Source: Dokdonella sp. (GTDB taxonomy: Bacteria; Pseudomonadota; Gammaproteobacteria; Xanthomonadales; Rhodanobacteraceae). Taken from it: a stretch of 64,000 nt of DNA. This document shows positions 31,351 to 40,653 of the stretch, one piece after another (the first letter of the stretch is position 1; every line of letters begins with the position of its first letter). The notes beneath the pieces were generated by a model. The model saw nothing but the letters and a program-made list of their open reading frames with translations, ran no database searches and was not told the DNA's origin. A program made the position numbers and the translations under genes. The DNA lies in the NCBI GenBank assembly GCA_024707225.1, contig JANQAE010000004.1:372001-436000 (forward strand), given 5' to 3'.

Positions 31351-31524
31351 GCGGGCCGCGGCCGAGACCGGCCGCATGCCCACGCGGCATCGATGCGGTA
31401 GGATGCGGGGCCGCCCGCGATGCCCCTGCGCGTCGCCTGCCAGCTCTCCCTCCGATCGAGCCAGCTGCGGCAGCGGCACGCATCGCGTGCCGCGCCCGAT
31501 CCCGTCACTCCCGCAAGGCTTTGC

Positions 31525-32657
31525 ATGCGCAGCAACCGGGCAGACGAGCCGCCAGCGGCGGCCGCTTCCGACCCCCGCGACCCGCGACCTGGCCGGCGTG
31601 CCGCCGCGCTGGCGGTACAGGACCTGCGCCAGGTCTACGGCGACCGGATCGCACTGGACGGAGTCGGCTGGCAGGCGCGGCCGGCGAGACGGTCTGCCTG
31701 CTCGGCCATTCGGGCTGCGGCAAGACGACGCTGCTGCGCCTGATCGCCGGCCTGGAAAGCCCGACGGCGGGTCGCGTCCTGCTCGACGGCGAGGAGGTCA
31801 GCGGCCCGCAGCGCCATGTCGCGCCCGAGCGCCGCGGCATCGGCCTGGTATTCCAGGACTATGCGCTGTTCCCGCATCTGAGCGTACGGGCCAATGTGCA
31901 GTTCGGCCTGCGCGAAGGCAGCGCGGCCGCGCGCCGCGCCACCGCGCTGGCGGCGCTGGCGCGCGTGGGCATGCAGTCGCACGCCGAGGCGTTTCCGCAC
32001 ACGCTGTCGGGCGGCGAGCAGCAGCGCGTCGCGCTGGCGCGCGCGCTGGCGCCGCAGCCGCGGCTGCTGCTGATGGACGAGCCGTTCTCGAACCTGGATC
32101 GCCGCCTGCGCGACCAGGTCCGCGAGGACACGCTGGCGGTGCTGCGTGAAGCGGGCACCACCGCGGTCATCGTGACCCACGATCCGGAAGAAGCGCTGCG
32201 CATCGCCGATCGCATCGTGCTGATGCGTCACGGACGCGTCGAACAGAGCGACACGCCCGAAGCGCTGTACCGGGCGCCGGCGACGCTGTTCGCGGCGCGC
32301 TTCTTCTGCGACCTCAACGAAATTCCCGCGGTGTGCCGCGACGGCGCGGTCGTGACGCCGCTGGGCCGCTTCGACGTGCCGGGCCTGCCCGACGGCGCCG
32401 CGATGCGCGTCTGCGTGCGGCCGCAGGACCTGACACCCGGCGACGCGCCCGGCGCGGTGCACGGCCGCGTGATCGAGCGCGTATTCCTCGGCGAGAGCGA
32501 GCAGCTCCAGATCGCGCTCGATGGGCTCGCGCAGCCGCTGCGGCTGCGCCGGCACGCGGCCGGTGCGCCGCTGCAACCCGGCGCGGCGCTGCGGCTCGCG
32601 GTCGACCCCGCCCGCGTGCTGATCTACCCCGAGATGCCCTCCCCTTCCCCACGATGA
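31525..32657 (+). CDS. fbpC: ferric iron ABC transporter ATP-binding protein (one frame break)
   Basis: The nucleotide-binding subunit of the FbpABC type. N-terminal part AALAVQDLRQVYGDRIALDG; one base is missing near 31678-31684, after which the frame continues AGETVCLLGHSGCGKTTLLR (Walker A), VFQDYALFPHLSV (Q loop), LSGGEQQRVALARAL (signature), LLLMDEPFSNLD (Walker B) and VIVTHDPEEAL (switch His). A C-terminal regulatory (TOBE-like) domain follows. It overlaps the solute-binding gene by four bases (ATGA). The gene order ATPase-binding protein-permease is unusual for this family. Confidence 0.88.
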
Positions 32658-33705
32658 CGAGCAAGCCCATGACGATGTCCTCTCGCCTTCGCCGCCGCAG
32701 CGCGCAGCTGCTGCTGATCCTCGCCGCCGCACTCGGCGCCCAGGCCGCCGCGGCCTCCCAGGTCAACCTCTACACGACGCGCGAACCGGGCCTGATCCAG
32801 CCGCTGCTCGACGCGTTCACCGCGCACAGCGGCGTCAAGGTCAATACGGTCTTCGTCAAGGACGGCCTCGCCGAGCGCGTCGCCGCCGAAGGCCGCCGCT
32901 CGCCGGCCGACGTGCTGATGACCGTCGACATCGGCAATCTGATCGACCTGGTCGACAAGGACCTGGTGCAGCCGGTCGAGTCGCCTGCGCTCGAACGCGC
33001 GATTCCGGCCCAGCTGCGCGACCCGGACGGCCGCTGGTTCTCGCTGTCGCGCGCGCGCGCGTGCTGTACGCATCGAAGGACCGCACCGACCTGTCCGCGA
33101 TCGGCTACGAGGACCTCGCCGATCCGCAGTGGAAAGGCCGCATCTGCATCCGCTCGGGGCTGCACCCGTACAACACCGCGCTGATCGCCGCCTACATCGC
33201 CCACCACGGCGAGGCGGCGGCCGAGACCTGGCTGAAGGGCGTCAAGGCCAATCTCGCGCGCAAGCCCGGCGGCGGCGACCGCGAGGTCGCGCGCGACATT
33301 CTCGGTGCGCTGTGCGACATCGGCATCGCCAACTCGTACTACGTCGGCCGCATGCGCAGCGGCAAGGGCGGCCCGGAGCAGCAGAAGTGGGGCGATGCGA
33401 TCCGCGTCGTGCTGCCGACGTTCCAGGGCGGCGGCACCCAGGTCAACGTATCGGGCGGCGCGGTCGCGCGGCATGCGCCGAACCGCGACGCGGCGGTGCA
33501 GCTGCTCGACTATCTGGTGTCCGAGGCCGCGCAGAAGATCTACGCGACGATCGATTTCGAGTATCCGGTCCGTGCCGACGTCGCCGCCGACCCGATCATC
33601 GCCGGCTTCGGCACGCTCGTGCCCGACTCGCTGCCGCTGACCGAGATCGCACGTCACCGCAAGGTGGCCAGCCTGCTCGCCGAGAAGATCGGCTTCGACA
33701 ACTGA
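32654..33705 (+). CDS. fbpA: periplasmic ferric-iron-binding protein (one frame break)
   Basis: A signal peptide follows a short polar start (RSAQLLLILAAALGAQAAAA). The mature part reads SQVNLYTTREPGLIQPLLDAF and VNTVFVKDGLAERVAAEGRRSPADVLMT, standard for FbpA/FutA proteins. The frame shifts in a GC dinucleotide run near 33046-33062 and continues VLYASKDRTDLSAIGYEDLADPQ. The double tyrosine in ANSYYVGRM matches the tyrosine pair that binds Fe3+ in FbpA. ATG at 32654 overlaps the ATPase stop; two further ATGs (32669, 32675) are possible starts. Confidence 0.88.
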
Positions 33706-33724
33706 CCGCAGCCGCCGCCGCACG

Positions 33725-35380
33725 GTGCAGATGAATCCGTCCCGCGAGCGCGGCCTGCGCGGCTGGCGCGTCGCGACCGGCCTGATCGCGGCACTGGTCC
33801 TGGTGCCGGTGCTGGCCCTGCTGGTCGCCGCGCTCGGCGGCGACGCCGGCCTGTGGCCGCACCTGCTCGCCCATGTGCTGCCGCCGACGCTGCTGGACAC
33901 CGCGGTGCTGCTGGCCGGCGTCGGCGCGCTGGTCGTGCTGCTCGGCACCGGCGGCGCCTGGCTGGTGACCGCCTACGACTTCCGCGGCCGCGGCGTGCTC
34001 GACTGGGCGCTGCTGCTGCCGCTGGCGGTGCCGACCTACATCGTCGCCTACGCGTACATGGACCTGCTGCATCCGATCGGGCCGGTGCAGACCTTCGTAC
34101 GCGAGCTGTTCGGGCTGGGCGGCCCGCAGGCATTCCGTCTGCCGGAGATCCGCTCGCTCGGCGGCTGCGTGTTCGTGCTCGGCTTCGTGCTTTATCCGTA
34201 CGTCTATCTGACGACGCGCGCGCTGTTCCTGATGCAGTCGGCCAGCCTGCTCGAGGCGGCGCGCGCGCTCGGCGCCGGTCGCGGCGGCGTGTTCGTGCGC
34301 GTCGCGGTGCCGCTGGCGCGGCCGGCGATCGCGGTCGGCACCAGCCTGGCGTTGATGGAGACGGTCAACGATGTCGGTGCGTCGGAATTCCTCGGCGCGC
34401 GCACGCTGACGATCTCGATCTACTCGACCTGGGCCAACCGCGCCGATCTGGCCGGCGCCGCGCAGATCGCATTGGCGATGCTGGTCGTGGTCGCCGCGCT
34501 GCTGGCGCTCGAACACGGCGGTCGCCGCCGGCAGCGCTACGCGGTTTCGGCGCAGCGCGCGCGGCGGATGACGCCGCAGCGGCTGCACGGCGCCGCCGGC
34601 CTCGGCGCGCTCGCGCTCGGCGCGGTGCCGGTGCTGATCGGTTTCGTCGCGCCGACCGCGTACCTGGTCGTCGAGACGATCGAACGTGTGCGCTTCGCCG
34701 GGTTTCCGCCGGGCCTGCTGCGCACCGCGCTCGACACCGTCGCGCTGTCGGGCATCGCGACCGTCGCGACCGTGTCGCTCGGACTCGTCGTCGCCTATGC
34801 CGCACGCGTCGCGCCGGGCACCTGGTCGCGCAGCGCCGAGCGCGTCGCCGGACTCGGCTATGCGCTGCCGGGCACGGTGCTGGCGATCGGCCTGCTGTTT
34901 CCGCTCGGCGCGCTCGACGGCCTGATCGCCGACGCCGGCGAGCGCTGGTTCGGTGCGGCCGGCGGCCTGCTGCTGCTCGGCTCCGGCGCCGCCCTGGTCT
35001 ACGCCTACAGCGCGCGCTTCCTCGCGGTCGCCAGCGGCGGCATCGCGGCCGGCCTCGAACGCGTCGCACCGGCGCTCGACCAGGCCGCGCGCACGCTCGG
35101 CGAGCGCAGCGGCGGCGTGCTGCGACGCATCCACCTGCCGCTGATCCGCCCGGCCGTCGCAGCCGCGGCGCTGCTGGTCTTCGTCGACTGCATGAAGGAG
35201 CTGCCGGCCACGCTGCTGCTGCGGCCGCTGAACCTGGAGACGCTGTCGACGCGCCTGTACGCCGAGGCCGCGCGCGGCACCTACGAGGAGGGCGCGATCG
35301 CCGCGCTGATCATCGTCGCAGCCGGCCTGATCCCGGTGCTGCTGCTGGCGCGCGTGGGCCGCAACGCACCGCGCATCTGA
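33725..35380 (+). CDS. fbpB: ferric iron ABC transporter permease (fused two-domain type)
   Basis: 551 residues with about twelve membrane helices in two homologous halves. Each half carries an EAA-type coupling loop: EAARALGAGRGGVFVRVAVPL in the first and QAARTLGERSGGVLRRIHLPL in the second, where they contact the ATPase. This double permease is the FbpB/SfuB arrangement. It starts 19 bases after the binding-protein stop, so the three genes form one operon. No Fur box was found by eye. Confidence 0.92.
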   Translation: MQMNPSRERGLRGWRVATGLIAALVLVPVLALLVAALGGDAGLWPHLLAHVLPPTLLDTAVLLAGVGALVVLLGTGGAWLVTAYDFRGRGVLDWALLLPLAVPTYIVAYAYMDLLHPIGPVQTFVRELFGLGGPQAFRLPEIRSLGGCVFVLGFVLYPYVYLTTRALFLMQSASLLEAARALGAGRGGVFVRVAVPLARPAIAVGTSLALMETVNDVGASEFLGARTLTISIYSTWANRADLAGAAQIALAMLVVVAALLALEHGGRRRQRYAVSAQRARRMTPQRLHGAAGLGALALGAVPVLIGFVAPTAYLVVETIERVRFAGFPPGLLRTALDTVALSGIATVATVSLGLVVAYAARVAPGTWSRSAERVAGLGYALPGTVLAIGLLFPLGALDGLIADAGERWFGAAGGLLLLGSGAALVYAYSARFLAVASGGIAAGLERVAPALDQAARTLGERSGGVLRRIHLPLIRPAVAAAALLVFVDCMKELPATLLLRPLNLETLSTRLYAEAARGTYEEGAIAALIIVAAGLIPVLLLARVGRNAPRI

Positions 35381-35400
35381 GCGGTGCGGCGCCGACCGCG

Positions 35401-35718
35401 CTAATCCGGGCGCCGCTCGAGCCGGCGCAGGAATACGGCCATCTCCTTGCCTGCCTGCACGTCGCCGCGCGCCGCGGCCACCTCGATGCCGCGGCGCCAG
35501 GCCTCGCGCGCCCCGTCGAAGTCGGCGCCGGCTTCCAGCGCGCGGCCGAGCAGTTTCCACGCCGCCGAGTACGCCGGATCGAAACCGACCGCCGCGCGCA
35601 GCGCCTCGGCCGCCGCCGCCGCGGCATCGCCGGCGGCCAGCAACGCGTTGCCGAGCGAATAGCGCAGCAGCGCGCCGTCATGCGGTCCGCCGATCTGTGC
35701 GCGCAGCCGCTCGATCAT
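35401..35718 (-). CDS. small TPR-like protein
   Basis: 105 residues, all helical, with TPR-type spacing of small and hydrophobic residues (LLRYSLGNALLAAGDAAAAAAEALRAAVGFDPAYSAAWKLLGRALEAG; no signal peptide). The ATG at 35718 overlaps the patatin stop (ATGA), so it belongs to the hydroxybutyrate dehydrogenase-patatin operon as its last gene. Small TPR proteins next to this gene pair are a recurring feature of Xanthomonadales (from memory, not checked). Specific role unknown. Confidence 0.72.
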   Translation of the reverse strand: MIERLRAQIGGPHDGALLRYSLGNALLAAGDAAAAAAEALRAAVGFDPAYSAAWKLLGRALEAGADFDGAREAWRRGIEVAAARGDVQAGKEMAVFLRRLERRPD

Positions 35719-36992
35719 CGCTCGCGCCTCGGCACGAACTCGTCGCGATGGACGTCGTGGGTCACGACGGTCTGCTCGCGCGAGGGCGGATCGAAGTACT
35801 CGACGTGAGCCAGCGTGCGGCGCATGTCGTCCAGGCCGCTCTGCCAGTGATCGCGCATCGCGACCGGACCGAACGCGTAGTCCTTGTACGGCTCCTCGTG
35901 CGGCTTGCTGCGGTAGATCAGGTGGATGACGTTGTAGACCCGATCGCAGATCCACGGCTGCAGATGGTCGAGCAGCACGGCGGGCACCGCATCGGCGCCG
36001 GCACGCTCGATCAGCTCGCGCAGCGCCGAGCGCAGCTTCTGCAGGCGTTCCATCGTGTCGGTGCCCAGACGCGTACGGCTGGAGTACTGGATGTCCTTCT
36101 GCCGCTCGAGCACGTCGAGGATCGAGCGCGGCAGCTCGCCGCGCGCGCTCCACAGATCCACCTGCAGCGCCAGCGTGTCGGCCCGCGGCGTGTCCGACAG
36201 CACGTACTGCAGCGGCGTATTGGAGACCACGCCGCCGTCCCAGTAATGCTCGCCGTCGATTTCCACGGCCGGAAACGCCGGCGGCAGCGCACCGGAGGCG
36301 ATGACGTGCTCGGGCCCGAGCGGTTGCTCGCGCGAGTCGAAATAGACGACGTTGCCGGTGCGTACGTTGACCGCGCCGACGCTGAGCCGCGTCGCGCCGT
36401 CGTTGATGCGGTCGAAGTCGACCAGCCGCTCCAGCGTCTGGCGCAGCGGCGCGACATCGTAGAAGCTGGTCGCCGCGGCGCTGCCGTCGCGGAACAGGAA
36501 CGGCGACAGCGCGCGCGACTGGAAGAAGCCCTGCTGGCCCTGCAGCAGGGCGCCGACCGCGCTGGTCGCGCCGAGCCAGGCCAGGCGGGCCTCTTCGAGC
36601 GCGGCGCCGAACGGGATGCCGGCGCTGCCCGGGCCGCCGAAAGGAACCGACTCGATCAGCTGGTTGATCCACGGCAGCGAACCGCCGAACGGGCCGGCCG
36701 GCAGGCTGATCGTGTCCCAGAACGTGCGCAGCCGTTCGACGCGCCGCTCCGGCGCGTTGCCGGCCAGGATCGCCGCGTTGATCGCGCCGATCGAGACGCC
36801 GGCGAACCAGTCCGGACGCAGGCCGGCCTCCTCGAGCGCCTCGTAGACGCCGGCCTGATACGCGCCGAGCGCGCCGCCGCCCTGCAGAACCAGCGCGATC
36901 TTCTCGTATGAGCCGGTCGCGATCTGCGCCGGCGAGCGCCGGCGACGCGGCGCGGATTTCGCGGCACGGCGGCGCGGGCGCGCCGCGCTCAT
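35715..36992 (-). CDS. patatin-like phospholipase with C-terminal DUF3734
   Basis: 425 residues. The oxyanion loop is VLQGGGALGAYQAG, the nucleophile lies in GVSIGAINAAI (GxSxG), and the catalytic aspartate in YWDGGVVSNTPL. The C-terminal quarter (RVYNVIHLIYRSKPHEEPYKDYAFG) matches DUF3734, found in patatins linked to poly-3-hydroxybutyrate metabolism. A basic Arg/Lys/Ala-rich N-terminus of about 25 residues precedes the domain, like the granule-binding or membrane-binding tail of such proteins. It overlaps the dehydrogenase gene upstream by four bases. Confidence 0.88.
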   Translation of the reverse strand: MSAARPRRRAAKSAPRRRRSPAQIATGSYEKIALVLQGGGALGAYQAGVYEALEEAGLRPDWFAGVSIGAINAAILAGNAPERRVERLRTFWDTISLPAGPFGGSLPWINQLIESVPFGGPGSAGIPFGAALEEARLAWLGATSAVGALLQGQQGFFQSRALSPFLFRDGSAAATSFYDVAPLRQTLERLVDFDRINDGATRLSVGAVNVRTGNVVYFDSREQPLGPEHVIASGALPPAFPAVEIDGEHYWDGGVVSNTPLQYVLSDTPRADTLALQVDLWSARGELPRSILDVLERQKDIQYSSRTRLGTDTMERLQKLRSALRELIERAGADAVPAVLLDHLQPWICDRVYNVIHLIYRSKPHEEPYKDYAFGPVAMRDHWQSGLDDMRRTLAHVEYFDPPSREQTVVTHDVHRDEFVPRRER

Positions 36993-37772
36993 TCCATGAC
37001 CCAGCCGTGGCTGACCAGCAGGCTCTGGCCGGTCAGCGCATTGGTCTGGAAGCCGGCCAGGAACAGCGCGACCGCGGCGACGTCGTCGACCGTCGTGAAT
37101 TCGCCGTCGACGGTCTCGGCCAGCATGATCTTCTTGATGACCTCTTCCTCGCTGATGCCGAGCTCCTTGGCCTGCTCGGGAATCTGCTTCTCGACCAGCG
37201 GCGTGCGCACGAAGCCCGGGCAGATCACATTGGCGCGGATGCCGGCCGGACCGCCTTCCTTGGCGACCGTGCGCGCGAGACCGAGCAGCGCGTGCTTGGC
37301 GGCGACGTACGGCGCCTTGAGCTTGGAGGCGGTCTTGGAATGCGCCGAGCCCATGTAGATGATCGCGCCGCCCTCGCCGCGCGCGTACATGTCCTTCAGG
37401 CAGGCGCGCGTGGTCAGGAACGCGCCGTCCAGATGGATCGCGATCATCCGCCGCCACTCCTCGTACGTGAAATCCTGCACCGGCTTGACGATCTGGATGC
37501 CGGCGTTGGACACGAGGATGTCGACCTTGCCGAAGGTCTTGATCGTCTCGGCGACGCTGGCCTCGACCTCCGCCTCGCTGGTCACGTCGACCTTGACGCC
37601 GATCGCCCGGCCGCCGGCCGCGACGAGTTCGGCGGCCGCGGCCTGCGCGCCCTCGAGATTGAGGTCGGCGATCGCGACGGCGGCGCCGTTGGCCGCATAG
37701 ACCTCGGCGATGCGCTTGCCGAGATCCGCTGGCGGCGCCGGTGATGTAGGCGACTTTTCCGGAAGGGGACAT
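36989..37772 (-). CDS. 3-hydroxybutyrate dehydrogenase (short-chain dehydrogenase; one frame break)
   Basis: Oxidises D-3-hydroxybutyrate to acetoacetate with NAD. The start at 37772 has AGGAG seven bases upstream and reads MSPSGKVAYITGAASG, the NAD glycine motif. The frame changes near 37719-37728, with about one base gained or lost, and continues GKRIAEVYAANGAAVAIADL, then NAGIQIVKPVQDF, IIYMGSAHSK (catalytic Ser), APYVAAKHALLGL (Tyr and Lys), and the family end ALFLAGFQTNALTGQSLLVS. The substrate assignment rests on ISEEEVIKKIMLAETVDGEFTT, a stretch particular to 3-hydroxybutyrate dehydrogenases. Operon with the patatin below. Confidence 0.88.
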
Positions 37773-37823
37773 GAGCAGACTCCTGGGGGGATGGGAGAGG
37801 ATGGGCAGCGCGCATGGGACCCG

Positions 37824-37858
37824 CGCCGTGCCGCGGCGTTCCGCGCCGCGGCACGGCG
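37824..37858. repeat. 15-bp perfect inverted repeat (GC-rich hairpin)
   Basis: CGCCGTGCCGCGGCG on the left and its exact reverse complement on the right, with five bases (TTCCG) between. It lies between the NtrX-like gene's stop and the dehydrogenase start on the same strand. It may slow polymerase, protect an mRNA end or bind a protein; there is no T run after it on either strand, so a simple rho-independent terminator is not supported. Confidence 0.6.
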
Positions 37859-37912
37859 ATTCAGCGACGATATCGCGGCACGATGACGCTGCGCGCGCAG
37901 CGCCGTGCCGGA

Positions 37913-39313
37913 TCAGGCCGGATCGTCGCGCGCGGAGGCCTTGGCGTCGACGCCCAGATCCTTGAGCTTGCGGTACAGATGCGTGCGCTCCATGCCGACC
38001 GCCTTGGCGAGCCGGCCGACGCTGCCGCCGGCGGCCGCCAGCTGATGCAGCAGATAGGCGCGCTCGAACTGCTCGCGCGCCTCGCGCAGCGGCAGCGAGA
38101 AGTCGACCGCGAACTCGCCGCGATCGCCCTTCGGCGCGTCGGCGGCCGGTGCCGCGGCGAGGCTGCCGAGCGCCTGGTCGACCTCCTCGAGCGTCACGTC
38201 GGGCGAGCTGCCGAGGATCAGCAGGCGCTGCACGAGATTGCGCAGCTCGCGCAGGTTGCCCGGCCACGGGTAGTGGCGCAGGCGGTTCTGCGCGGCGACC
38301 GGAAAATTGCGGTACGGCAGCTTGTCGCGCGCGGCGAAGAAGTCGGCGTGATAGCGCAGCAGCTCGGGGATGTCCTCGGCGCGCTCGCGCAGCGGCGGCA
38401 CCGCCAGCGGCACGACCTTGAGCTGGTAGTAGAGCTCCTCGCGGAAGCGTCCGTCGCGGACCAGGGCCTCCAGATCCTGCGCGGTCGCGGCGATCACGCG
38501 CACGTCGGTCGCGACCGCCTCGCTGCCGCCGCAGCGCAGGACCTCACGGCGGTCGAGCACGCTCGACAGGCGCTGCTGCAGCTCCTGATCGAGCTCGGCG
38601 ACCTCGTCGAGGAACAGCGTGCCGCCCTTGGCCTGCTCGATCAGTCCGTACTCGACGTTGCCGCCGTCCTCGGTGCCGAACAAGGCCTTGGCGACGTGCT
38701 CGCCGGTGATCGCGCCGGGCGCCACGGTCACGAACGGCCCGCTGCGGCGGCCGCTGCGCTCGTGCAGCCAGCGCGCCAGCATTTCCTTGCCGGTGCCGGC
38801 CTCGCCCTGGATCAGCACGCCGGTGTCGTGCGTCGCCAGACGGTCGAGCTGGGCGCGCAGCGACTGCATGACCGCGCTCGAGCCGATCGGTTCGGCCGGC
38901 GCCGGCAGGCGGCTCTTGAGGCCTTCGTTCTCGCGGCGCAGCCGGCCGGCCTCGAGCGCGCGCTCGATCGTCAGCAGCAGCTTGGCCAGCGAAATGGGCT
39001 TTTCGACGAAATCCCAGGCGCCCAGGCGCGTCGCCTCGACCGCGGTCTCGATCGTGCCGTGGCCGCTCATCATGATGACCGGCCCGGGCAGGCCGCCGCG
39101 CTCGCCCCACTCGCGCAGCAGGCTGATGCCGTCGACGCCGGGCATCCAGATGTCGAGCAGCACCACGTCGGGCCGCTGCTGACGGCGCGCCTCGCGCGCA
39201 GCCGCGGCCGATTCGGCGACGCTGACCGAATAGCCCTCGTCTTCGAGGACTTCCTTGACCGTCGCGCGGATATCCGGCTCGTCGTCGACGACGAGGACGT
39301 GGGGATTGGCCAC
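37913..39313 (-). CDS. NtrX-like response regulator with AAA+ domain lacking the GAFTGA loop
   Basis: 466 residues from a GTG at 39313. Receiver domain: [23 protein letters not shown], phosphate-accepting aspartate in VVLLDIWMPGVDG, KP in FVEKPISL. AAA+ domain: Walker A IQGEAGTGKEMLA, Walker B GGTLFLDEVAELD, arginine-rich VPPLRERAEDIPEL, and PWPGNLRELRNLV. A Fis-type helix-turn-helix (SVGRLAKAVGMERTHLYRKL) ends the protein. In sigma-54 activators GAFTGA lies between LFG and the Walker B; here LFGTEDGGNVEYGLIEQAKGG is shorter and has no such motif, so normal contact with sigma-54 is doubtful. No NtrY-like kinase is adjacent. Confidence 0.9.
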   Translation of the reverse strand: MANPHVLVVDDEPDIRATVKEVLEDEGYSVSVAESAAAAREARRQQRPDVVLLDIWMPGVDGISLLREWGERGGLPGPVIMMSGHGTIETAVEATRLGAWDFVEKPISLAKLLLTIERALEAGRLRRENEGLKSRLPAPAEPIGSSAVMQSLRAQLDRLATHDTGVLIQGEAGTGKEMLARWLHERSGRRSGPFVTVAPGAITGEHVAKALFGTEDGGNVEYGLIEQAKGGTLFLDEVAELDQELQQRLSSVLDRREVLRCGGSEAVATDVRVIAATAQDLEALVRDGRFREELYYQLKVVPLAVPPLRERAEDIPELLRYHADFFAARDKLPYRNFPVAAQNRLRHYPWPGNLRELRNLVQRLLILGSSPDVTLEEVDQALGSLAAAPAADAPKGDRGEFAVDFSLPLREAREQFERAYLLHQLAAAGGSVGRLAKAVGMERTHLYRKLKDLGVDAKASARDDPA

Positions 39314-39461
39314 GGCGAACCTGCGTTGCGAAAAGGAGACATGCAGCATAGCGCAGCTGCCGCGCCTGCGGCAGCGGTCCGGCCGCGCGTCACGCGCACG
39401 TCGACCGCGTGGCCGGCCAGGCATGATCGCGCCGGACCCTCCGGAACCGATCGGCCGTCGC

Positions 39462-40514
39462 TCAGCCGGCCGGTCCGAAGTAGCGCAGATGCAGGCGCGA
39501 CTGCAGCTTGCGCAGGCGGTTGGCCGGCTTCGGCGCGCGCGGCCGGATGCGGCCGGCCAGCAGATCCTCGGTCGCGGCGAGCACGCGCTCGGACGAGCGG
39601 CCGTCGCGATACGGATGGATCTGCGCCGACAGCGTGTCGAGCTCGGCGCGCAGCGCCGGCTCCGGTGCGAATGCTCGGCGCAGGGCCGGCTCCAGCGCGG
39701 CCGCCTCGCCGATGTCGATCATGTACGGCTGCACCGCATTGTTGCGGAACGTCACGACCGGCTTGCCCTGCAGCGCGAACTCCGGCACGACCGAGGAGGT
39801 GTCGCAGACCAGCACGTCGGCCGCGCGCAGCATCGCGATCAGCGCATCGGCCTGGAGAAAGCGCGCGTGCGGCCCGGCCAGCGCGCGATAGCGGTCCATC
39901 CATTCGGGGGCCGACTTCGGATGCAGGGTCAGCAGCCAGTAGCGCTCGCCGCTGGCGATCTGCCGCGCGATCTCGTCGATCAGGGCCGGCGCCGAGGTCA
40001 GGCGCTCGGTGAACGTCGAGGCGTACATGACGACCGGCCGACCGCCGGCCGCGGCGCGCGCAGGTCGGCGGCCGCGTCGCCGGCCGCGAACAGCGGATCG
40101 AGCTTGGGCCAGCCGGTTTCGGCGACGACGAAATGGCCGAGCCGGTCGGCCAGCGCCTGGAACGGCCGCGTCGTCGCCGGGCCCTGCGTGCAGTACAGAT
40201 CGAACCAGCCGCGAATCCGGAAATGCCCGCGCGCCTCGCTGCGCTTGCCGACGCTGAAGCCGTGGAAGACCTGCACCTTCGCGCCCGGAAACACGTGCGG
40301 CACGTCGTTGCTGGCCGAGAACACCGCATCGGGCCGCCAGCGCCGCACGGCCGCCACGTCGCGCAGTTGCAGCTCGCCGGACGGCAGGGCGTGGCCGGCG
40401 GCCGCGCCGTCGAGAAACCAGGCCACCTCGGCATTGCGCGCGCGCCGCCGCGGCGATCGGCTGCAGGATCGGCAAGGCATAGAGCTCGGTACCGAAGAGC
40501 AGATGACGGCGCAT
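39462..40514 (-). CDS. CDP-glycerol glycerophosphotransferase family protein (two frame breaks)
   Basis: Starts MRRHLLFGTELYALPILQPIA at 40514. The frame changes near 40435-40450 and again near 40041-40056. Read through, it gives NAEVAWFLDGAAAGHALP, KVQVFHGFSVGKRSE, GWFDLYCTQGPATTRPF, then PVVMYASTFTERLTSA, WLLTLHPKS, LVCDTSSVVPEFALQGKPVVTF. The HP...TDSSxxxxE-like segment is the signature of teichoic-type glycerophosphotransferases; Gram-negative members act in capsule or lipopolysaccharide decoration. The donor and acceptor here are unknown. A membrane glycosyltransferase gene lies upstream on the same strand. Confidence 0.78.
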   Translation of the reverse strand: MRRHLLFGTELYALPILQPIAAAARAQCRGGLVSRRRGRRPRPAVRRAATARRGGRAALAARCGVLGQQRRAARVSGREGAGLPRLQRRQAQRGARAFPDSRLVRSVLHAGPGDDAAVPGAGRPARPFRRRRNRLAQARSAVRGRRRGRRPARAAAGGRPVVMYASTFTERLTSAPALIDEIARQIASGERYWLLTLHPKSAPEWMDRYRALAGPHARFLQADALIAMLRAADVLVCDTSSVVPEFALQGKPVVTFRNNAVQPYMIDIGEAAALEPALRRAFAPEPALRAELDTLSAQIHPYRDGRSSERVLAATEDLLAGRIRPRAPKPANRLRKLQSRLHLRYFGPAG

Positions 40515-40653
40515 GCGAGAGCGGTGGCGCGCGGCATCGGCGGGCCGACGCGCGACCGCAAATTCCGGGTGCGGGCCGGGCATCTTACGCAGCGGCTCGG
40601 GCCGCTGCCAGCGCGCGTCCGGCGCGGCGCCGGGACCGATCCGCGGCGCCGCG

